Shown piece by piece: positions 60,017-64,000 of a stretch of 64,000 bases of DNA. The notes under the pieces were generated by a model. It was not told the DNA's origin. It saw only the letters and a list, made by a program, of their open reading frames with translations, and did no database searches. Each line of letters begins with the position of its first letter. Position 1 is the stretch's first letter. Both the position numbers and the translations under genes were made by a program. Source of the DNA: Moniliella sp. 'wahieum'. Its lineage: Eukaryota; Basidiomycota; Moniliellomycetes; Moniliellales; Moniliellaceae. The DNA lies in the NCBI GenBank assembly GCA_003971905.1, contig RSEE01000074.1:291897-355896 (forward strand), read 5' to 3'.

Positions 60017-60733
60017 GGTGTGGTGGCAGCGGCTCGGAGCAGGCAGCTGCGATGGTGGTGGTGGTGGTGGTAGCTGGCCAATGGCGCTCCACGGCGGAAA
60101 GCGCGACGTGACCGGACTGGTTTGGAGGCACTCGGCAGCCAACTCGGACACTAGCACACTGTCCCTCAGGCCTCACCTGTCCCATTCCGCTCTCCGTCTC
60201 TGACCGTTGTTCCGCCAGCCGGCCCTGTCACGCGTCACGTGCCACCCTGGCTCCCGGCCCCATATCACACTAGTCCCTGCGGCTCGTCTCTTCCCCCCTG
60301 GAGTTTGGAAGTGCCTAATCCAGAAGCATCCGACATGGGCGAGGGCCCAGTTAGATGGGACCAAGCAAGGTGGATAGAAGTCAACGCAGAGCAGGTGCAG
60401 ACAACTGAGGGGGGAGATCCAAACGAGGAGACAAAGCTACACCCCCCTGTGGTGGTTGTCTGTCACATGTGCCTACCAAGAAGCCAGTGGCCCACCGTTC
60501 AACGTGCATGATGACAGGAACGCAGGAACACAGAATGGAAAGTGAATGATAGGAGCTGGATGCATCATCATCAGTGCTGGCCACTGCGGTCGAAATGACT
60601 GCAAGGAAGAGAAAACCAAATATTATGGCATTGCAGATACGGTGGTAGATGACCCCCCACCTAGGTGTACGTCTGTGTACAGGAGGCGAGGGGCGAGAGG
60701 GCAGCGGGGAAGATGCGACCGGATGCTTGTCCT

Positions 60734-61253
60734 CTAGGCACTGCCCGGGGCTTTGACCATCGCAGCAACACACTCAATTTCAATGCTAACGTCGAGAGGA
60801 AGACGTGCGACCTCGACAGCAGAGCGGGCAGGCTTGTGGCCTTCAAAAGCCTAATATGGGGAAACATGACAGGTCAGTATGAGGGATGGTACTAAGCATG
60901 CAAGGCAATCGGGGTGAGGCAGAGAAATATCCCATGCACGCACCTGCTCGTATACAGCATTGATTCGCTTAAAGTGTTCCATGTTCTTGATGAACACCGT
61001 CGTCTTTAGCACCGACGATTTTTCTGCCCCAGCGGCCTTAAGCACAGCAAACAAGTTTTGAACACCTGCTCCGTCTGCTTCTCAATCACTCCAGGCGCCG
61101 AAGCATCTCCCTCGCCACCTCGACCAATTTGCCCGTTGGGTCGAGCGGAATGCAGCCGGAAACATAGGCGGTCTGAGTGGCCTCGTGCACAATGACCTGG
61201 GAGTAGGGACCCAAAGCGGCTGGTGCGTCAGGGGTACTGTAGGCGGTAGGCAT
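60734..61253 (-). CDS. RidA/YjgF family reactive-intermediate deaminase
   Basis: This enzyme hydrolyses reactive enamine/imine intermediates from PLP enzymes (Mmf1/Hmf1 in yeast). The start is ATG 61251-61253 (MPTAYSTPDAPAALGPYSQV). Conserved segments are TAYVSGCIPLDPTGKLV, KTTVFIKNMEHFKRINAVYE and, after a 93-nt intron (60851-60943), GHKPARSAVEVARLPLDVSI and EIECVAA with the catalytic-site Arg in PARSAVEV. The stop is TAG 60734-60736. One base is missing in a G run near 61091 (LRRL-GVIEKQTE), shifting the frame. The length of about 140 residues is normal. No N-terminal targeting extension is present, so the cytosolic form is likely. Confidence 0.92.
60851..60943 (-). other. Intron in RidA gene (93 nt)
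   Basis: Donor GTGCGT, branch-like CTGAC, acceptor ATATTAG on the minus strand. Joins VYEQ to AFEGHKPARSAVEV. Confidence 0.9.
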
Positions 61254-61632
61254 GGTGGGAAAGAGGGTGGATGGCACGACCAACAAACAGTGATGGGTGG
61301 GGGGCAGTCAGGCAAGCCTTCTTTCTGATCGACCAGAGCAGAGTGGGATGCATGAGGACCGGGCCGTGCGCCGGACATGTGTTGCACCGAAGAGAGACAC
61401 GCTGTCGGAGCTCCCAGCACACGCCCTGGGGCTAGCCGACTTGACCAAGGCCAAGATAAAGGGGATCAGTCATAGGTCACAGGCTAGCACGGCCTGGTCA
61501 GGACTCCTTCCTATCCCACTCAGAGTATCCATTAATTAGCTACCGTCCATCCATTTGAGGAGATTCAGAGCTAGTGAACTTGACTTGATGGAGCAAAACG
61601 GCAAGAAAAAAGAATGGACGCCCGTGTCGGGT

Positions 61633-61713
61633 CGAACGACGCAGGGGTCGAACCTGCAACCTCCTGATTACAACCAGTCGTAGTCAGACGCGCTACCATT
61701 GCGCCAGCCGTCC
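61633..61713 (-). tRNA. tRNA-Arg(ACG) with intron
   Basis: Acceptor stem GGACGGC with GTCGTTC, D arm TGGCGCAATGGTAGCGCG as in other fungal tRNA-Arg, anticodon stem TCTGA/TCAGG. The loop CTACGA gives anticodon ACG, with a 9-nt intron CTGGTTGTA after position 37. T loop GGTTCGACCCC. A T6 terminator (plus-strand A run 61606-61611) follows. Confidence 0.9.
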
Positions 61714-61993
61714 TTATAACAAGGATAACGGAAGAACACATACACATACACCATCGAAGAAGGAGAGATCTGGATTGGCTCGCCATTGGGCCCGTTGCGG
61801 CTTGTACCACCACACCACCCCTTTTCAATCCTGCCTGTCATCCCTATGTGCCATCTGCGAGAGTAAGACATGTCCACGGTACACCCATTCCCGAAGTATA
61901 CTGTCCATCTTCCTGGATACAAAATCATAGCAGTGCATAAGTACAGTACCTTCGCCTGACTTGGGCATATGCCCAGGCCAGCGGTAGCCCGAT

Positions 61994-64000
61994 TCAGCAT
62001 CCCCCGCACCCGCCTCCTCCTCCGCCACCGCCACCGCATCCACCGCCACCGCCACCGCCTCCGCATCCACCGCCGCCGCCTCCTCCCACATCCACCAGCT
62101 GAGGAGCACGCGCTGAATCCACCCACCGAGCGCATGCACCACCGTTCCCACACCCGCCCGCGCCCAGCACCCCCACAGGCCCCCGCCACACATGCGCCCA
62201 CACTTCCGGCGCCCATGGCAGCACACGCAGGGTTGCACGGGTACATGCCCGATCCTGAGCCGGCGGTGATGCATGGGTCGGGGTAGTAAGGGGCGTAGTA
62301 GGGCATGTAGATCGGGTAGATGCCCCAGGCCATCGCGGTGGCTTCCGACTCGCCCCGCCTGCGTTTCTCGTCGGGCGAGGCGACAAGTAAGCCGCGCTTG
62401 TGCAAGCGCCGTTGGGCAGCCTCGGCCTTGGATACGAGCCGACGATGGCGTACTTCTTCTTTGCGCAACGCCGCACGTCTCCCTCGGTCGGCACAGCGTT
62501 GTGGGCCGAGATGTGGGCGTTGCGTTCGGGATTGTCATGGTGGACGTTGGGATTGGAATGGAGAGCGTCCGAGTTGGTTCGTGCGTGCGAGGCGGTGGAG
62601 GAGGAAAATAAGAGGGCAGGTGAAACGCGGCTGGTCTGGCCTTCCCGGACCGCTTCGCAGTACCAACACGTACACTCCGAGTAGGGCTGACCATTGGTCA
62701 ACTTGGTATAGCGCTTCGACGTCAACTCAAACGCATCGCTCAACCGACCTGAGGACCTTGTCGTCATGGTTGATCATCCGCTGCATATGGTGCACCGTGT
62801 AACAATAGTACCGTGCTGGGGCGAGCTGATGCGTGTGCCAGGCCAAGTCGACGTCAAGCGTCGGCACCGCCATGTCACCAGGGTACTTCTTCATGATCAA
62901 GAGAAAGACTGAGTACTTGTCGATCAGACGCGTCATGGTTTGGTCCAATGCAGGCGAGTGCAACCAATCAATCTCGTCCATCTTGCGGACAAACGTTCCT
63001 TGGCGCAACACGGCCCCCACCAAGTCCAACCCAAACGGAGACGAATTTTCCCAGTACCGCGACATCATGGACCGAATGCTGACGCGCCGTGCAATGGCCA
63101 CATCCCGCCGGACTGGTTGGGAGCCTCCTACCTTACGTAGCGTCGCACGAGAGGCGCACCCTTTTCGAGCACATACCGCACGTCGTTGATGGTAAGGTGG
63201 GGGTAGGCATTGAAGTCGAGCTTTTCTCCCAACGTCATTGGGACCCCGTCCAACAAAAAGTGGCTCCCATACGACTGTCGCATCACCATCGACGGCTCGT
63301 GCGGCGGATGCCCATCAAACGGGAGAATGGTCCCAGGCATGGCAACCTTGGCCGTGAAAGTTGACTGTAATCGGCACGGAACTTGGCCATCCGCAGATCA
63401 TCGTGCGTATGCGATAGCTGCATGACGCGCAGTTAACAAGAAAGTTCGTATCGGTAAACCCTTGGTAGCATCGAACCACGGCTTTCGAGTTGCCCAAGGG
63501 CCCCCGGTGGCCCAGGGGACTTCCTGCTGTTGTGTGCAGCGCGGACACTGGATCTTCTTGCCTCTCATCTTGTTGGTTGCGCCAGAGACAGCCAGTGGCC
63601 TGTTCGAAAGCCTCAGCGCCTCGGCGGGAGGGAGGTAATCGAGCGAATCGTTGATGCAGGCGTCAATCAAAGCCCAGGGGAACCCCACGTTCCATACCCG
63701 CATGTGGGCCGTACGGAGACAGTCTTCGAGATAGGTAATTGGATTGAGGCAGAACGCGTGCCAGACCATCAACACGTCGAGGGGCGGTAAGTTGTTCTTG
63801 GTCCACAGTGGCGGGTCGGATGATGTCCTGGTACTCTTCATGGCATCGGCCAAACCAGTGGGATGGTCGACAGTCCACTGTGATCACAGGCCCCGATGAC
63901 GGCAAGCAGTACTCCAAATCGCTCGAACCGATCGGCCGCTCGCGCCACATACACTACGCCCACCGTTTCTCCGCATCACGCGAGGGCCTTGTTGCGATCG
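61994..64000 (-). CDS. GRDP/DUF1399 protein with Gly-Cys-rich tail, 5' part beyond window
   Basis: This belongs to the glycine-rich domain protein family (DUF1399), seen in plants and fungi, of unclear biochemical role. The 5' end lies beyond 64000. The two family motifs are visible: PPLDVLMVWHAFCLNPITYL (about 63735-63795) and VPTLDVDLAWHTHQLAPARY (about 62805-62865), each with the conserved W-H pair. Between them lie paired-Cys segments (FLVNCASCSY; IQCPRCTQQQEVPW). After YSECTCWYCEAV comes a Tyr/Pro-rich stretch (IYPIYMPYYAPYYPDPCITA), then ACVAGACGG and a terminal Gly-Cys repeat ending at 61994. Several frame breaks occur (near 63100, 63380, 62420, 62090). The tail resembles other fungal members. 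Confidence 0.85.

Overview
The window is nuclear DNA of a fungus, most likely a basidiomycete with few, short introns (inference). It encodes a TFIIH helicase, signal peptidase, alpha-SNAP, mitochondrial m-AAA protease, OPA1/Mgm1-type dynamin and ATP synthase subunit g. Spliceosomal introns are short (50-112 nt) with GT..AG ends and CTAAC-like branch sites, and two or three tRNA genes are present. I cannot name the genus.

Layout. 1-7.9 kb: partial XPB/SSL2 (-), SPC2 (+), a probable CENP-H-like kinetochore gene (-), acylaminoacyl-peptidase (+). 8-16.5 kb: tRNA-Ser, two low-complexity proteins and an ELYS-like protein, all on the minus strand. 16.6-22 kb: a large DHX57/DHX29-type DEVH helicase (+). 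22.9-26.7 kb: a small single-pass membrane protein (+) and a GPI-anchored fasciclin protein (-). 26.8-36.2 kb: a gene-poor island with a tRNA-like gene, dispersed repeats, element relics and very many short palindromic microrepeats. 36.2-38.9 kb: SEC17 and a C2H2 zinc-finger gene (both -). 39-42.5 kb: a second repeat-rich stretch. 42.5-64 kb: a bHLH candidate, AFG3-type m-AAA protease, MATE transporter, ATP synthase subunit g, MGM1, a hypothetical protein, an SH3 plus Ras-association polarity-type protein, a RidA family enzyme, tRNA-Arg and a partial GRDP/DUF1399 protein.

Almost every conserved gene is split between frames. Some breaks are genuine introns that I could place to the base. Others are one-base indels, most of them in short homopolymers, in genes that should be intact. 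The simplest explanation is residual sequencing error in a long-read assembly, so CDS coordinates here are gene spans rather than clean ORFs.

Functionally this is mostly housekeeping. Three mitochondrial inner-membrane genes (m-AAA protease, subunit g, Mgm1) lie within 11 kb. The least explained signal is in the intergenic DNA. Many different 6-bp palindromes (AAGCTT, ATGCAT, ATCGAT, ACTAGT, TGATCA) are repeated in strict 7-bp register with a single spacer base, and two repeat pairs lie in nested inverted order around the SEC17/zinc-finger block.
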